From NCBI GenBank assembly GCA_034008185.1, contig CM067109.1, forward strand, positions 56,754,801 to 56,818,800: DNA of 64,000 nt, in the 5' to 3' direction. Positions 13,116-26,718 of the stretch are shown here, in pieces. Source of the DNA: Gorsachius magnificus. Its lineage: Eukaryota; Chordata; Aves; Pelecaniformes; Ardeidae. Position numbers and translations under genes: made by a program. A model generated the notes under the pieces. That model saw only the letters and a list, made by a program, of their open reading frames with translations, was not told the DNA's origin and did not search any database. Numbering within the stretch: position 1 is the first letter of the stretch; the number at the start of each line of letters is the position of its first letter.

Positions 13116-13217
13116 CACTCACTTCCTAGGTGCTAGTCATGCTTTATCTTCTCACTGGGAAAGCAGGTCCCTGAAGTCTTTCAGGATTTTTATGTGAGAT
13201 ACAGTCTCTTCAACATC
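13116..13217 (-). other. GCNT1: candidate GCNT1 5' UTR exon
   Basis: On the minus strand a 102 bp segment is flanked by a plausible acceptor (CTCGTCTGCAG, then G) and a very good donor (GTG|GTAAGT, first intron base at 13115). It lies between the likely promoter island (22.5-23.3 kb) and the coding exon, in the right orientation. Mammalian GCNT1 has non-coding 5' exons. This is only a splice-site prediction by eye; no homology was checked. Confidence 0.3.
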
Positions 13218-16200
13218 CTGCAGACGAGCTTCGAAATACCATCAGGAAAGTGCTGATGAGGAGGGGAGAAAGAAATTAGTATTGCATAGCTCCTCAGCTT
13301 TCAGAGTTGTGGGAACAGCTGTGACTGAATTGCTGAAGTACCTTTTTAAGGTGAAAGGCAATACTTACAGCCTAAAGCTGATTTGTGTTAACTCACTGCA
13401 AATGCACAAATCTAAGAGCACAGCAGTGTTGTGTTACCATTGTTTAAATGCACTTGGTTTTGTGATTCCAGCAACTGATTTTATGTTTTTATGCTCCAAG
13501 GCCAGGTTGCAACAAGATTTATGATACGCCAATCTTATTTTCATCTTTATTTCACAGGCACTACATTGTTTTTGTTTGTTAGTCGTGTCTCCCCTGAAGC
13601 ACCTTTTTCCTGTTTCAGTATTCTGTGAAGGGACCGCGGCACAGCTATGCAACTGCTATAGCTGTTGAGAAAATTGCAGCCTAGAACTGAATTACAGAAC
13701 TGGGTGTCTTTTTTTGTAAGTACTACCTCATGCAGGTAAACTGATCAAGAACAGGATATCCTTAAACAGCTTACTTTGCCACTCAAATGCCATCTGGACT
13801 CACAAATTCATTGCCTGATAATACAGTGCAGGTTTGAATTTCAAACCAACCTCTAACTGCAAAAGCCAAGAGTTTCTAAAGAAAGTCTTCCAAAATTTTC
13901 ATCTGTAAGTTAAAAGGTTAATGAAATACTGAAGTATTTGAGATACAGCTCCTTTCATTTTTACTACTTTCAAGAAAAATTTAGCACCTCTGAATAACTT
14001 TCTGAACAGTTCTAAGAATAACTGCTACCCCAAAAAAAGGGTAAGAAAATTTAAGAAAAAGAAGTGTGCACTGTGTCTACTTCTGGGTTTTGCTGTAGGC
14101 TGCTCATTGTAAGATTTTTCTTTTTTTCCCTTCTTTTCTTTAAGCTACCCCGGTATCACTTTAGCTTTTAATTCTAAGACTGTGGCTTTTAACCTGCTAC
14201 TTGCAAATCTCAGAAAGGGGTGCATGTAAGAAACTGAGGCCTGGCATCACAAGAGTTTTTTGGTAGTAATGCTGCCATGGGGATGCACTGCACATTGGAT
14301 CCACCACTATGCCCACAGCATTGCAAACTGACTGGGGGAATTGATCCATGTGTAGTAGGTGGGGGGAAGGTGCAGATCACTGCACAAATGTCTAGCACTG
14401 CTATAAGGATCAGCAGTATTTTAAGGAAGTACTATAACCAAGTATTTTGTAATTCAAGCCACCAGCAGGCAGAGACCACAAACTATTTGTGACTAACAGC
14501 ATTATACAAACATCTTTCTTACTATGAAACGTACTCTGTTTTCAGAGTTACAGCTGTAAATATTTTAACCTGCATCTCTAATTTATCTTAGGGAGATGGA
14601 CATCTGTACAAAGTCTGGTTTAGGTGTATAGTGAAGTCAAACTGGAAGAACTAAAAGTGTGACCCTTAAGGTAAGTACGCAGGTGAACTAGTGTGCAGTT
14701 ACAGCTGAAAGCATAGAGAGGAACCTTTTAAGTACTGGGGCCTCACACATTGGATTAAAAAAAAAAATAAAAAGGGAGATTCCACAGTGTTACTACTTTC
14801 AGTTTGAAATGCAACATCAAACACAATGACATAATTTAGAGCAAGTTTTCACATGCTTAATAACATACCACACGCTTGCTTACTTGACGTCCTACTAATT
14901 TTGACTAGTAGTTCTGATACAATAAAAATAATACCCATCACATATGAAATTAACAAAGGAAGGATACTAGCTATGTAAAAGTCTCCATAATCTCTATCAA
15001 GTATGTATTTCCATAGGATGAAGCTTATAATACCGGTCACCCTTACGTTACTGTTTTCTGCCATCTTAGGAATGAAGACTTTTCTAGAACATAAAATGTA
15101 CTTCACTTATATTTGCAAAGCTTTAGCTGACAGAAGCTGGAACCCTTCTTTCTTTAGGATGAGAGTTAGCACTACTATTTTATCCCATTCTCAGTTTTTA
15201 TAGGAGCACTAGCATTGCGAAGTAACATGCTTCAAGAGGACTGCCATCCCCTCCCTCTTTTTTATAATGCTGGGAGACAGAGCCTTAACCAAAAGCTACC
15301 GTTGCGGTCTTCACCTTCTACAGTTTCCAAAGAATAAAGCTTCTTAAGAAGTCTTTCCTGCTCCTGTTTTAGAATAAAACTTAGTTGAAAGTGGGATAAA
15401 GAATCTCTGGCAGAAAGGCTTTGTATACCCAGCTGGGTGCAATTCCTCTGTTGTTCTGAGCTCAGAATAATCAGACCCTGTATTTCCATTACGCCAAAAT
15501 TAGAGATCTGCAAACATTTACATGTTAACATGGTCTTATCTTTAGGTGGAGGTTTTCCCCCACAGGCAAATTTCTCACTGACACGCTGCTTCCTCTGAAC
15601 CATCTTAATAAGTTACTATTTGTTTATGCTTGCATTCCTTTTCTAAAAAGTCCTAAAACTTGATCATATCCCATTCTTCGCAAAAGCTGGCCTTTACAGG
15701 ATAAGGAAAGATTTGCTACCTTTCATCTAACAACGTACCTGGGTTTACATGTTCATAAAGTTTTATAAGCCCAGAATACTCATTAACATAGCTTAACAGT
15801 ACATTCATTAAAGCTTTTAGCATCTTATTCTCAAGCTCTGCGTAGCTTTAGGGCGCACACTAGAGAACATGGTGTCAGAGGAAGCACTTTGCACTGTGGG
15901 AGAGCAGGAGGGAGGTTCGTGCAGCCACAGATAGAAGACTTGAAACTGCAGCCTTGGTCTTGAACTCAGCAAAAGTTCAGCTGCAGAAGTTATGTGCGTG
16001 ACCTGCTTCCTTCTTTTACTGCCTCCTCCTCAAGTCAGACCTGTATTTCTGATGCAGTAGTCATCTAAAAGGGGAAACTTATAGCAGTTGCTGGTATTTG
16101 GAGGAGTTAGTACAAAGGTTGAGCTAGCTGCTCACTTCCCTCTTTCCTGCCAAAATTATTCTTCACTGCTCTGTACAAACTGTACAGTATGACTAAATGC

Positions 16201-19200
16201 AAACCCAAGTCAATTTCAGCTTGATTTATACTAAAGACTAGTGTTCTCCATTTAAATAGACCTTATGGAAAGAAGGATTACTATACCCAGATTAAATCTC
16301 CATTTCTGGCACCTCTTCTGTGTCAGAAGGCAAATCACTTGGATCACCTGCCTCTTAGTTTATTCATCTGTGAAATAACTACTTATTACCTGGCAGTTTG
16401 GGAGATATCTTGGTAAAAGTCAGGTTCTGATTTAACTTTCGTAAGTGTAAAGGTTCTACTGTAAACCAGCTCATCTCCTTAACAATGTCTTTACCTGTTT
16501 ACTATATAAACTTGTGTTAACCCTACATGCTAAATTATTAATTCGACCCGTGGTACTGACTGAAATGACTCAGCCATAGACTACATGGGGACTTATGCAA
16601 AAGGAGCTGAAGGGGAATAACCTTCATCAAAGAAAGGCTGGAAGCACGGACAGGAGGGAGCCACAGCCTCCAAGCCCAGCCCAGGGTGTGATTTTACTTC
16701 AGTTTGGCTTCACCCATCCTTAAAAACAAACAGAAAATCCCACAAGACACCTGAGTCTTCAGAGAAAATAAGCCCAAAGAAAAGAATTTTTTTACAAGAG
16801 TATACCACAGCTTGGATGAGACCAAAGTTCACGTGGAGGTTTTATACAGGCAGGCTGGACTGGAGCTGCAGCAGGTAAAGGCAATGCTGTCAGCAAGGAC
16901 CCTCACATCCACACCTCAGGGCTGGTGCCCAGAGGAGGAGGTCTGTGAGGGCCCGGCGGCACGGACACCAGCCGTTGGCAGCCAGCACAGCAGGCCGCAT
17001 TGGCTGCAGCTTCATGGCACCGCTGGTCCAGCATCATGACGGGCTGTTGGTGGAAGGAGCAGCCCTGCTCCCACCTCTGCTGGCCGCATGTCGGGCCGGG
17101 AGGGGTATGACAGCAGATCCAACCAGCTGGCCTCCGGGGAGCTCTCTGTGGGACCACCAGCTCTCATGGCCACCGGCAGGGCCCCAAAGGCATAACAGCC
17201 CCAGCCAGCCCCTTCCAAGCCCCGCCACAGCCTCCTGGGACGTCAGCCCCCGCCCCAGTGATGCCCCAGCAGGGTCGGTCTCCAGCCCCCACAGCCTGGC
17301 CACAGGCCCTGACAAGCTGGGCCCAAGTCCCAGCCCAGCCTCGGCCTGTCCCCATCCCCAGGGAGGTACGTGATTCCAGGGCTGCCCTCATGGCCCCCCA
17401 GCTGCCCCGCTCCTGGCTGGGGCGGTGGGACGGGCCTGGCTGCCTGTCCCTGCCCTGACAGGCCCGCCATGGACAGCCACCGGCCCCAGAGCACCCTGGA
17501 AATCTCTGCTCACCATGCTGCAGTCCAGCAAACCCGGCCCCGGCGTTTAAGGCTCTGGTTTGGACTGATACAGCTGAGATCGAGAGGCGTGTCTCTTCCT
17601 AAATGAGGGTAAAAGCAATGGCAGTCTCTAATCAGCATTACACCAGGGCGGTACCGCTTTCCGGAGCTATTGTTTTGCCTGAGTTACAGCACCAGGATTG
17701 GGAAAACAGGATTCCCGGTTGTCAGGTGTCGCAGGGCCTCCCTCCTCACAGCTCCCGCAAAACGCATCACCCTCCTCTGTCCTGTCTGAAGTCGTTTAGG
17801 GAGCAGAGTGAAACCATAAACTAAGTAGTTATTTTTTGTAGTTAAGCAATTACCATACATTTTTCCACTAAGTGTATTTTTTCCTTGGAAAAGCAGTTAG
17901 GGCTTGCTGTGAAATGCTACACAGACCCATCTCATGATAAGATAAAAATCATTAGGGGGCGGTGGCACAGGAACAAAAAAAAATCAGGCATCTTTTGATT
18001 TTGGCACTTCAGTCTTTTCTCACATCATTGGAAATACTGTTGAGGCAAGATGTCAAACACCAATTCAGCATCCAAAAGGAAGCACTGTAGCCTCTAAAAT
18101 AACATCGTGGGCCAGTATCAGCACCAGAAGTTCAGAAGGAGGTAAGCAGAGGGTACTTCAGCAGCCTGTGCTGTGAATCTTGTGAAAGACTGATAGAAAG
18201 GCAGGAAGAGCTCGGTAGCATCATGGAGGCTGTCAGGAGGTCAAAACCAGTTGTAACAAGAGTGGGGAAGGTTTTGCAGGCTGAGCTGCAACGTTCTGGT
18301 GTCACAGCTCTCAGCCTGGTGGGCTGCTGAACTGACGTGCACGCAGCTCCTTCCCGTCATTTCTCCTCCTATTCTGCTTCCTCCAGAGGAAGCAGACAGT
18401 GATGTTTGCTGTCTTGTAGTTGGTTTGGTGACTTTTGGCATACAGCTACTGTGGAGAGGACCCAGCAACATGAACATTACGCAGGCCTCACTTACATGTC
18501 CACAGACACACTGGCTTTTAATCAAAGTTCCACAAAAAGTATTTCAGAACTTCCTGGCAGCTGCACTAACATCCTACATCCATTCATGACAACCTGAGAT
18601 TTTTGTTTTTACAGAAATGTATTGAAGAAAATCCAAGTGGAAAATGTAGGGCCACCTCTGAAGTGCTAGCTGGGATGGGCCAGGACACAAGTAATCATTT
18701 TGATGGGTGGGGAGTGAGAGTCAGAACTGACTTCTTTTTCCCTTTTCTTGCCTCAGAGAGAGGGAAGATATAAGGAAACTTCAGTTACCCATGAGAATAG
18801 TAAGTGAGCAGGTGTTAACCAGATCCTTGCTATTCTCTTTCCCTATTCACAAATTGCACCTGAGATACAAAACTTTTCCTCAATGCCCTCCACTGAGAGT
18901 GGATTTGCTGCAAAGTCCCTGAGTTTTACCAGGGCATATCCATGGTGCTTCAAAGCATACATGTCCTGCAAGCAGTTATTACAAGTAACCTGCTTCCATT
19001 CAGGTTCAGTTATGCAGCATATTTGTTCTGATGAGGAAGTGATTTTTAAAGCCATAAGCAGCTTACATAAAGACAAACACACATAAGCACAAAGACAGAC
19101 TGCACAGACGTGGGGGTTATCTGCAGAGATCTGCCACACACAGAGCGGGAGTCACATTTACTCAGCATTTCCATGCACAATCTGGAAAGTAGATGTGCCT

Positions 19201-22180
19201 ATAACTGAATGAAAGTACTCAGGTTTGTTCTGTTAGATAATCTTCAGCCTTACTGAAAATAAGAATTGGTCCCTGAGTAGTTGGGCTACCATTAGACTTT
19301 ACAGGACTAAGCCCTTAATTCTGAAAGTCATGCAGAGGCAGCAGCAGAGTTCCATGTGGGCACTGTCGTCTGCTCATTGACAACACTCTGCAAGAGTAGG
19401 GCTTTTCCTTCAGCTTAAAAAGAAACAGTAATAAAAGAGACACTTCCTTTCACTAGAAAAAAAAAAACACATTCCTAGTCCCTCGTTATCTTATAAGGCA
19501 GCTTTAAACAAAACTCCACAAATGACTAGTACTGCCACACCTACCACGACATGGAGATTAAATAGTGAGAGTAGCTGAAAGTAGATAGCTGTTCTTCAAG
19601 GGGGAAAAAAAAAGGCAGGAAAATAAATTCAGACCCCTGGGTTATTTGGAGATGTTATGTTCAAATGTCAAGAATCTGACACACTAAAATCTTTCTCTTT
19701 TAAAAAACACGTAAACCCACATGAACATACACTCAGTGTGTAAAATGGCATCGAAAAAATGTAAATTTTGGTATCCTTTCTAGTACTCTCTTGCACTATC
19801 ATATCAAGTAAATCTTCCTCAGAACAGTCCAAAGCCCAATTCCCATTTGCGTTCATGTCCATCCTTAGAGGTCCCACAGGCAGACCTACAACAAAAGAAA
19901 TTTCAGCTAAGGAAAGTAAAGCCGTTACAGCAAAGTCACTCAGTGACCGAGTCCTACCTTGAGAGTAGAACCTCTTAGTACTGCCAGAAAGATATATTTT
20001 ACCTTAGGGTAACTAAGACTGAAAGTACACTCACAAATCCCAAAACAAATACCACAAAATCTTTGAAGTAATGTTGTCCAGTTTAACACCCAGTACAACT
20101 GCCTGGTGTTCATCAAGAAAATTTGTTCACATTGGCTACTTCAAAGTAAAACGCCTATCTATTTTATTCATGTTATTCTAAAGCATATACTACCATTTTG
20201 CCAGTTGCTGCACTCCTTGTGCCCATCTACAGAATTTTGCTCTTCGCTGCCTTGTGACAATGCTGTATTTCTGAATGGGACACAGGAATGATAATATATC
20301 TAATAACCCACAACTAAATCTCATGGGGGAAGCACGAGGCTGTCAAATTGTTGTGTACTTGGATCCCTCTTCAAGCACAACATTTAAAATATGATTTCTG
20401 GGGAGACTTTCTTTAGCCCTATGTAAAAGCCAATGTTTTAAAGCTATGCCTACAGTTACAGTTCATCAGCGAGCTAAAGGACAAATAGTACAGCTGCAAT
20501 AATCTCCTCTGAAAAGAACAGAGTTACAGGACTAACAAGGATCAGCATCATGCTTAGGCGCACAGGTTTAACTCTATTGTGCAAGTCAATAAAATACTAC
20601 TACTTTAATCTACAGCTTAAAAGGTACTATATGATTTTTTTTGGTTTTTCCACTGTTCACTTCAGGTGAGATGAGTTTAATCTGACATGCAAGACATCTG
20701 CACATAAAAATACAGTTCAAAAATACAGCTTTTTATTGTCTAAGGAGCAGATACTACCTGGCAAGCAGCTTCTGTTGGAAAATATACAAAAAGACAGACA
20801 CTCCCCCCAAATTATAGTTTATAGTGCTGCATATATTGTCAGCAATGGGTAACTTTCACAGAAACTTTATACTGGGTGAGAACTGCCACCTCTTACTCCT
20901 TTCCTTACAGGATTTTTCAGTAGGAAAACAGCCTAATCCTTCCACCCCTCAAAAAGAGAAACAAAGAAGGCTTTAAAATCTAATTGAGAACAGTAGGTAT
21001 GATTAGGATAGGAGAATCCACACCTGGGAACACAGTGACCAAACACACACTTTTCATTGGGATTTACAATGTTCTCACCTGGTGAGTGCAAATAGTGTTC
21101 TGAGATAATCTATCACAGTTTTCTGAGATGCGATGAGCTTTCTGTTTGTTTTATTAAGCTTCTCTACTAGTGCCACGATTATCCTGCGTGTAATAATGCT
21201 TCATAGCGCAAGAAGTGGTTCCCTTGGAGCTATGAGTAAACCTAATAGCACAAACTATTTTGGTTGTACTAGTTGGGCACGCTACATTCCTGTGGAATTA
21301 TCTTTTTTCACCTTTCCTAAACCAGAATTCTAGGTTGTTCAAGTTAGGTGTTTTCCAGTTTCAGGAGCCTATGAACCAAAGTACATGGAGAACCTCTGGA
21401 TTATGTTAGAATCCAAAGGAAAATCAGGAGGAGATTATTACAAAAACAAAATGAAAATCTTTTCATAAGACTAGCAGTGGGGTTTCCACTGTGGCAACAA
21501 ATTTGGAGAACAGGATTTTGCTCAGTAAATCACCATATTCTCAGCCCAGCAGGCTGTAAGTCTTCAGCGTGTATGTTCCTCAGTGCATTTCGCTTAAGTC
21601 AGAAAAAAAGAGAACAGACTCGGCAAAGGCATTAATAAGGATTTTTGAGCAACTTTGGGCTCTTCTGGCCTCAGGAAAGAAGTACTACCCCAGACAATTC
21701 AGATTCATAGGACAGACATGATGCTGGTAACTGATGTTCACTATAGGCAGAGAATAGAGAATCACTGAGGAGAAAAAATAAAAGTAGTATTTTCTTTTGA
21801 ATACACCTACTTTCGAAAGCAATGTACCATTGTAACCGAGTTCCAACTTGAGCTACAAATAGTGCATAATTTTTCACAAGAATTTTCAAGTTGACGTTGG
21901 TACACTGAAATGCTAGATTTGTCCCTTCTTCTCTTACTACTATTTCTGACTCTGTCATTCTTGCCAGCTCTGAGGTCGCCCACCTCATATTCCGTTAAAA
22001 AAGAAATTTAAAATTGCAGAGTCCAAAACGGCAGTTCCCTCCTGCTGCCACTCCCCCTATTCCCCACAAAGAAATCTACTTTTCTGGGCAACACTGAAAG
22101 GAGGCAAAGTGCCAGACCATAACTGAGCCTCCTGTGAGGTTGCTGAGTCCTCCCACCCAACTTGGGTCACAGAAAACTTA
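13218..22180. other. probable GCNT1 5' intron sequence
   Basis: No coding exon recognised. If the promoter is the CpG island at 22.5-23.3 kb, this is intron. It contains one GC-rich patch (16.88-17.6 kb, listed separately) and otherwise AT-rich DNA. The open frames at 15262-15603, 18241-18525, 18843-19139 and 21671-21988 are unrecognised and probably chance. Confidence 0.4.
16880..17600. other. isolated GC-rich patch without a recognised gene
   Basis: About 700 bp rich in CCCAG, CAGCCC and GGCC runs inside AT-rich DNA. Many overlapping open frames occur on both strands (longest 16945-17373 plus), which is what high GC and few stops produce. It contains a donor-like GAG|GTACGT at about 17365 on the plus strand. 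CpG density is lower than in the two promoter islands. It could be a diverged GC-rich repeat, an alternative promoter or first exon, or neither. Confidence 0.4.
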
Positions 22181-22181
22181 C
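22176..22181 (-). promoter_or_regulatory. candidate splice donor downstream of the 22.5-23.3 kb CpG island
   Basis: A GTAAGT hexamer on the minus strand, preceded by TTTAA, lies just 3' (minus sense) of the island. It would suit the end of a first non-coding exon of GCNT1. The upstream exon context is weak, so this is only a lead. Confidence 0.2.
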
Positions 22182-22489
22182 TTAAACCCTTCTAAACAGC
22201 TTTGCTGTTCCGAAAAAAAATGAAGTTTCTTCAGGGGTTTCCCAGTTTTAGCAAGTTTAACAGAGAAAAAAAAAAGCCACACCCCAGGACTGCAACACCT
22301 CAGGAGCATCAGATCTCTCCTGAAGCCTGTGCTTGCTAACATTACAGACCAACCCAGCAGCCCCGGGGGCAACAGCCTGCCCTGGGCTCCCCTGCATGCG
22401 CTGCCACGGGAAGACCAAAGGGGGAAGGAAAAAAAAGAGGGGGAGGAAGGAAGGGAAGAGGGCAAGGACAGAAAGAGGGGAAGAAAGTA

Positions 22490-23290
22490 AAGAGGAGCAG
22501 AGGGAAGGGCAGGAGGAGCAGCCCGGCACCCGCCCGGCGGTCCCGCGGCCCCGCTTCCTGAGGCACGGAGGGGCCCCGGCCCCCCCCCTGCCCGGGACGC
22601 GGCTCGACGTGTGGCGGCGCAGCGGGGAGGCACGGCGGGCAGGCAGAGCGCCCCGGCAGCGCCAAGCTGCACGTCCCCCGCGGGCGCGGCCCGGCGCTGG
22701 GCTCCCGGCCCCCGCCTCCGGCCCCGCGCCTCCAGCGGCACCACCCACCCATCCTCCCGCCCGCCCGCCCCCGGCGCCCCCCCCCCCCCCCGGCAGCGCG
22801 GAGCTGCCGCCAGCCCCGCTTGCGATCGCGCGTCTTTTTTTTTCTAAGGCTTCCCCCGGCAGCGCCGGTGAGGTTGACACCCACGCAGGGCGGAGCGGGG
22901 GCGACTCCTCTGCGGCTCGCGGCAAAAGGTGGCTTTCTCGCGGTTCCCCAGGCCACCCCGCCGGAGGGCCTGACCCGTCGGGAGGAGGCACGGTCCGACA
23001 CGACCACCGGCCCGGCCCGCTGCGGCGCGGTGGGTGCCGCCCCGGGGGGGAGGCCGCCGCCACGGCGGCGGGGCGGGCTGGGTTGGCTTCCAGCCGCCGG
23101 GAGTTTGGGAGCGGGGACCCGGCGGCGCCGGGGTGCGGCAGGCGTGCGGGGTTTGCCGCCGCCCGGAGCTCGCCTGTCGCCGGCGGACGGGCCTGAAATG
23201 GGTCAGCGGGTGGAAAAATCGAGAGGCGGACGAGGGGGCCGGTGGGGAAGGGAGCGGGCCTGGCTGGGAAGCCGGGTACGAACCTTGCAG
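22490..23290. promoter_or_regulatory. CpG island, likely GCNT1 promoter / first exon
   Basis: About 800 bp with very high GC and dense CpG, including GGCGGGGC-type boxes near 23060-23080 and a C run near 22780. It lies about 10 kb upstream of the GCNT1 coding exon and about 23.5 kb from the RFK start. That spacing is similar to the distance I recall between the human GCNT1 and RFK promoters. A promoter for GCNT1 on the minus strand, possibly bidirectional, is the simplest reading. Long open frames on both strands here are artefacts of GC content. Confidence 0.6.
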
Positions 23291-24260
23291 CGGTGAAAAG
23301 AAAAGCGTGTCGAGGTGGAGCCTGAGGAGGACTTTGAGTTGTTGTTCACATTGTCCCATCAAATGCCCACTGACAGTAAACATACTGGAGAGGGCTTGGA
23401 AAGCTGTGAAACATTAAGGTGGAGCTTAGGTGCAGGCAGCTTCTTAATGTTACCCAGCTACTTAAAAAGAAAACAATGTTAAATTCCAAGGAAATAGGAA
23501 TTTCAAAGAACGCATCTTCCTCATTAAAAAACTGCAAGCGCTGCAGCCTGCAGCAGCTTGAGCAGTGCTTGCGGCATTCCCCAAGAATCCCCGCGCATCA
23601 GCATGATCTGGAGCGCAGTATAATTTGGCAGATCGAGGCATGCCTAAAGGAATCTCCTGCCCTCTCCATGTCCCAGTTGTGAGCTCCCACTGGAGGCTCC
23701 TGCATCTGCATGGTAAGCAGGATCGAGGGCCTGAAAGCTAAGAAGAAAGTGAGAAGATTTGGGTGCAAGGCTGTCACTGAGAGACACTGCCAGGAGAAGG
23801 GGGAATTGCTTCCACGTGCCGCCACTTAGATCAGACAGGTTAGTTTGGGAATGGACTGCGAGACCCCAAAATCTGCATTGTCATCTTAGAATCATAGAAT
23901 GTTTTGGGTTGGAAGGGACCCCTAGAGGTCATCTAGTCCAACCCCCCTGCAGTAAGCAGGGACACCGCTAACTAGATCAGGCTGCTCAGAGCCCCATCCA
24001 ACCTGACATTGACTTTCCAGGGATGGGGCCTCCACTGCCTCTCTGGGCAACCCGTTCCAGTGTTTCACCACCCTCATTGTAAAGAATTTCTTCCTTATAT
24101 CCAGTCTAAACCTACCCTGTTTTAGTTTAAAACCATTACCCCTTCTCCTGTCACAGCTGGCCCTGCTAAAAAGATTTTCCCCATCTTTCCTATAGGCCCC
24201 CTTTAGGTACTGAAAGGCCGCAATCAGGTCTCCCCGCAGCCTTCTTTTCTCCAGGCTGAA

Positions 24261-25751
24261 CTAGCCCAACTCTCTCAGCCTGTCTTTGTATGAGAGGTGC
24301 TCCAGCCTTCGGATCAGTTTTGTAGCCCTCCTCTGGACCCACTCCAACAGTTCCATGTCCTCCTCACGCTGGGGGCTCCAGAGCTGGACGCAGTACTCTA
24401 GGTGAGGTCTCCCCAGAGCAGAGTAGAGGGGCAGAATCACCTCCCTCGACCTGCTGGCCAAGCTTCTCCTGATGCAGCCCAGGGTACGGTTGGCTTTCTG
24501 GGCTGCCAGCGCACATTGCCAGCTCATGTCTGGCTTTTCATCCACACATACCCCCAAGTCCTTCTCAGCAGGGCTGCTCTCGATCCTTTCTTCCCCCAGC
24601 CTGTATTGATACCAGGGGTTACCCCAACCCAGGTGCAGGACCTTGCACTTGGCCTTGTTGAACCTCATGAGGTTCACACAGGCCCACCTCTCCAGCCTGT
24701 CCAGGTCTCTCTGGATGACATCCCATCCTTCTGATGTGTCAACTGCACCACTCAGCTTGGTGTCATCCGCAAACTTGCTGAGGGTGCACTCGATCTCGCT
24801 GTCTATGTCATTGATGAAAACGTTAAACAGCACTGGTCCCAGTATGGACCCCTGAGAGACACCACTTGTCACCGGTCTCCATCTGGACATCGAGCCATTG
24901 ACCACTACCCTCTGGATGCGACCATCCAACCAATTCCTTATCCACTGAACAGTCCACCTGTCAAATCCATATCTCCCCATTTAGAGAGCAGGATGTTGGG
25001 GGGACCATGTCAAAGGCTTTGCAGAAGTCTAGATAGATGACATCTGTTGTTCTCCCCTTATCCACTGTTGTTGTCACACCATCGTAGAAAGTCACTGGGT
25101 TCGTCAGGCAGGACTTGCCCTTGGTGAAGCCATGCTGGCTATCTCAAATCACCTCCCTGGCCTCCATGTGCCTTAGCATAGCTTCTAGGAGGATCTGTTC
25201 CGTGATCTTCCCAGGCACAGAGGTGAGGCTGACAGGTCGGTAGTTCCCAGGGTCTTCCTTTCTACCCTTTTTGAAAAGGGGCACAATGTTTCCCTTCTTC
25301 CAGTCCCCAGGGACTTCAGCTGACTGCCATGACTTTTCAGATATGGAGACTGGCTTGGCAACTACATCAGCTTCCCTCAGGACTCTGGGATGCATCTCAT
25401 TAGGTCCCATGGACTTATGTGCATTCAGGTTCTTCAGGTGGTCACAAACCTGATCTTGTCTTACAGCAGGAGGGGTTTTACCCTCCCGGTCCCCCTCATG
25501 TGGTCCATCGACTTGGGAGGGGTGAGGAGAGAGGTTCCCAGTGAAGACTGAGGCAAAAAGTTGTTGAGTACCTCAGCCTTCTCCTTGTCCGCTGTTAACA
25601 GTTTGCCGGTCTCGCTCATCAGCGGGGGTACGCTTTCTTTAACCATCCTTTTCTGGCTGATACACCTGTAGAAGCCCTTCTTATTATTCTTTGCATCCCT
25701 ACACAACTGGGCGCGTCCCTGTATTCCCCCCCTCCTTAGTTTGACCAGCAT
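24261..25751 (-). pseudogene. CR1 ORF2, reverse transcriptase part
   Basis: Minus-strand frames 25751-25461, 25410-25144 and 24980-24261 carry the linker and reverse transcriptase. Visible blocks include '[15 protein letters not shown]' (motif 1-2 region), '[21 protein letters not shown]' (motif B-like) and 'KFADDTKL' (the catalytic Asp pair). The C-terminal '[12 protein letters not shown]' block follows. Breaks near 25.43 and 25.0 kb disrupt it, and the motif A segment lies in the broken stretch between frames. Confidence 0.88.
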
Positions 25752-25754
25752 CTC

Positions 25755-26718
25755 TCATCTCAGCCATGCCAGTCTCTTCCCTTCTTTGCCCGATTTCTTA
25801 CACCTAGGCTTCAGCTCTGTGGAACACATCCTTAAAGATCTGCCAGTTCTGTTCTGTTCCCCGTCCCACAAGACTGTTTCCCAGGGGGTCCTTCTAACTA
25901 ACTCCTTGAAGAGCTGGAAGTTTGCTTTCCTAAAATTTAGGGTCCTGACTATACTCCTTGCTATTCCCATTTCCCTCAGGAGCGTGAACTCCAGCAGTGT
26001 GTGATCACTGCAGCCCAGGCTGCCTCCAATCTTGACATCTCCGACGAGCTGACTTGCAATGGTGACTACCAGGTCTAGTATCGCATCCCCTTGGGTAGGG
26101 GTGTCTATTACCTGGTTTAAGAAGTTATCCTCAATGCATTCCAGGAATCTCCTGGATTGCCTACAGCTTGCTGTGTTACTTTTCAACCAGATGTTGGGGT
26201 GGTTGAAGTCCCTCAGTAGGACAAGAGCCTGTGAGGACGAAGCCTCCTGGAGCTGGAGGAAGAAGCCTTCATCAGTAGGCTCCCCTTGATCCAGTGGTCT
26301 GTAGTAGACACCAACCACAAGGTTCCCTTTGTTGCCTCTGTCTCTGATTCTTAGCCATCAGCTTTCAACCTGCTCATGGCTATTCTTCAAACTGTAATGA
26401 TTTCTTGATGTAAAGGGCAATGCCTCCACCCCTCCTTCCTCGCCTGTCCCTTCTGAACAGCCTGTAGCCATCAATAGGTCCATTCCAGTTGTGGGATTCA
26501 TCCCACCAAGTTTCAGTAATGGCAATGAGGTCGTAGCTTTCTAGCAGCACGATAGCTTCTAACTCCTCCTGTTTGTTTCTCATGCTGTGTGCGTTTGTAT
26601 AGAGGCATCTCATCTGAGCTGTTGGCCACGTTACCTTCTTAGTGGAACACCCCTTGTTTCCCTTGAGGTATTTCACGGATGTTTCCTTGTTGGCTCCTAC
26701 TACCTCCAATAAAATATG
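25755..26718 (-). pseudogene. CR1 ORF2, apurinic-like endonuclease part
   Basis: Two minus-strand frames (26781-26380 and 26318-25755) together cover the N-terminal endonuclease of CR1 ORF2. The first carries the 'YTNAHSMRNKQEELEA' and 'AITETWWDESHNWNG' blocks with the catalytic Glu of the EEP family. The second carries 'GVYYRPLDQ', 'LRDFNHPNI' (where active copies typically have a GDFN-like motif) and 'LGCSDHTLLEF', with the terminal SDH motif. The frames are separated by a break near 26.35 kb. It nicks target DNA in active CR1; here it is dead. Confidence 0.85.

Noticed and set aside
15262..15603. 113-codon minus-strand frame near GCNT1
   Set aside because: No similarity recognised, no splice or promoter context, and composition like the surrounding intron.
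16945..17494. Several overlapping open frames up to 142 codons
   Set aside because: Open on both strands at once in GC-rich DNA; no similarity recognised. Kept only as a composition anomaly.
22257..23196. Long open frames on both strands (268 codons minus, 287 codons plus, others)
   Set aside because: They overlap in several frames of a CpG island, with low-complexity Pro/Arg/Gly/Ala content and no recognisable domain. High GC simply removes stop codons.
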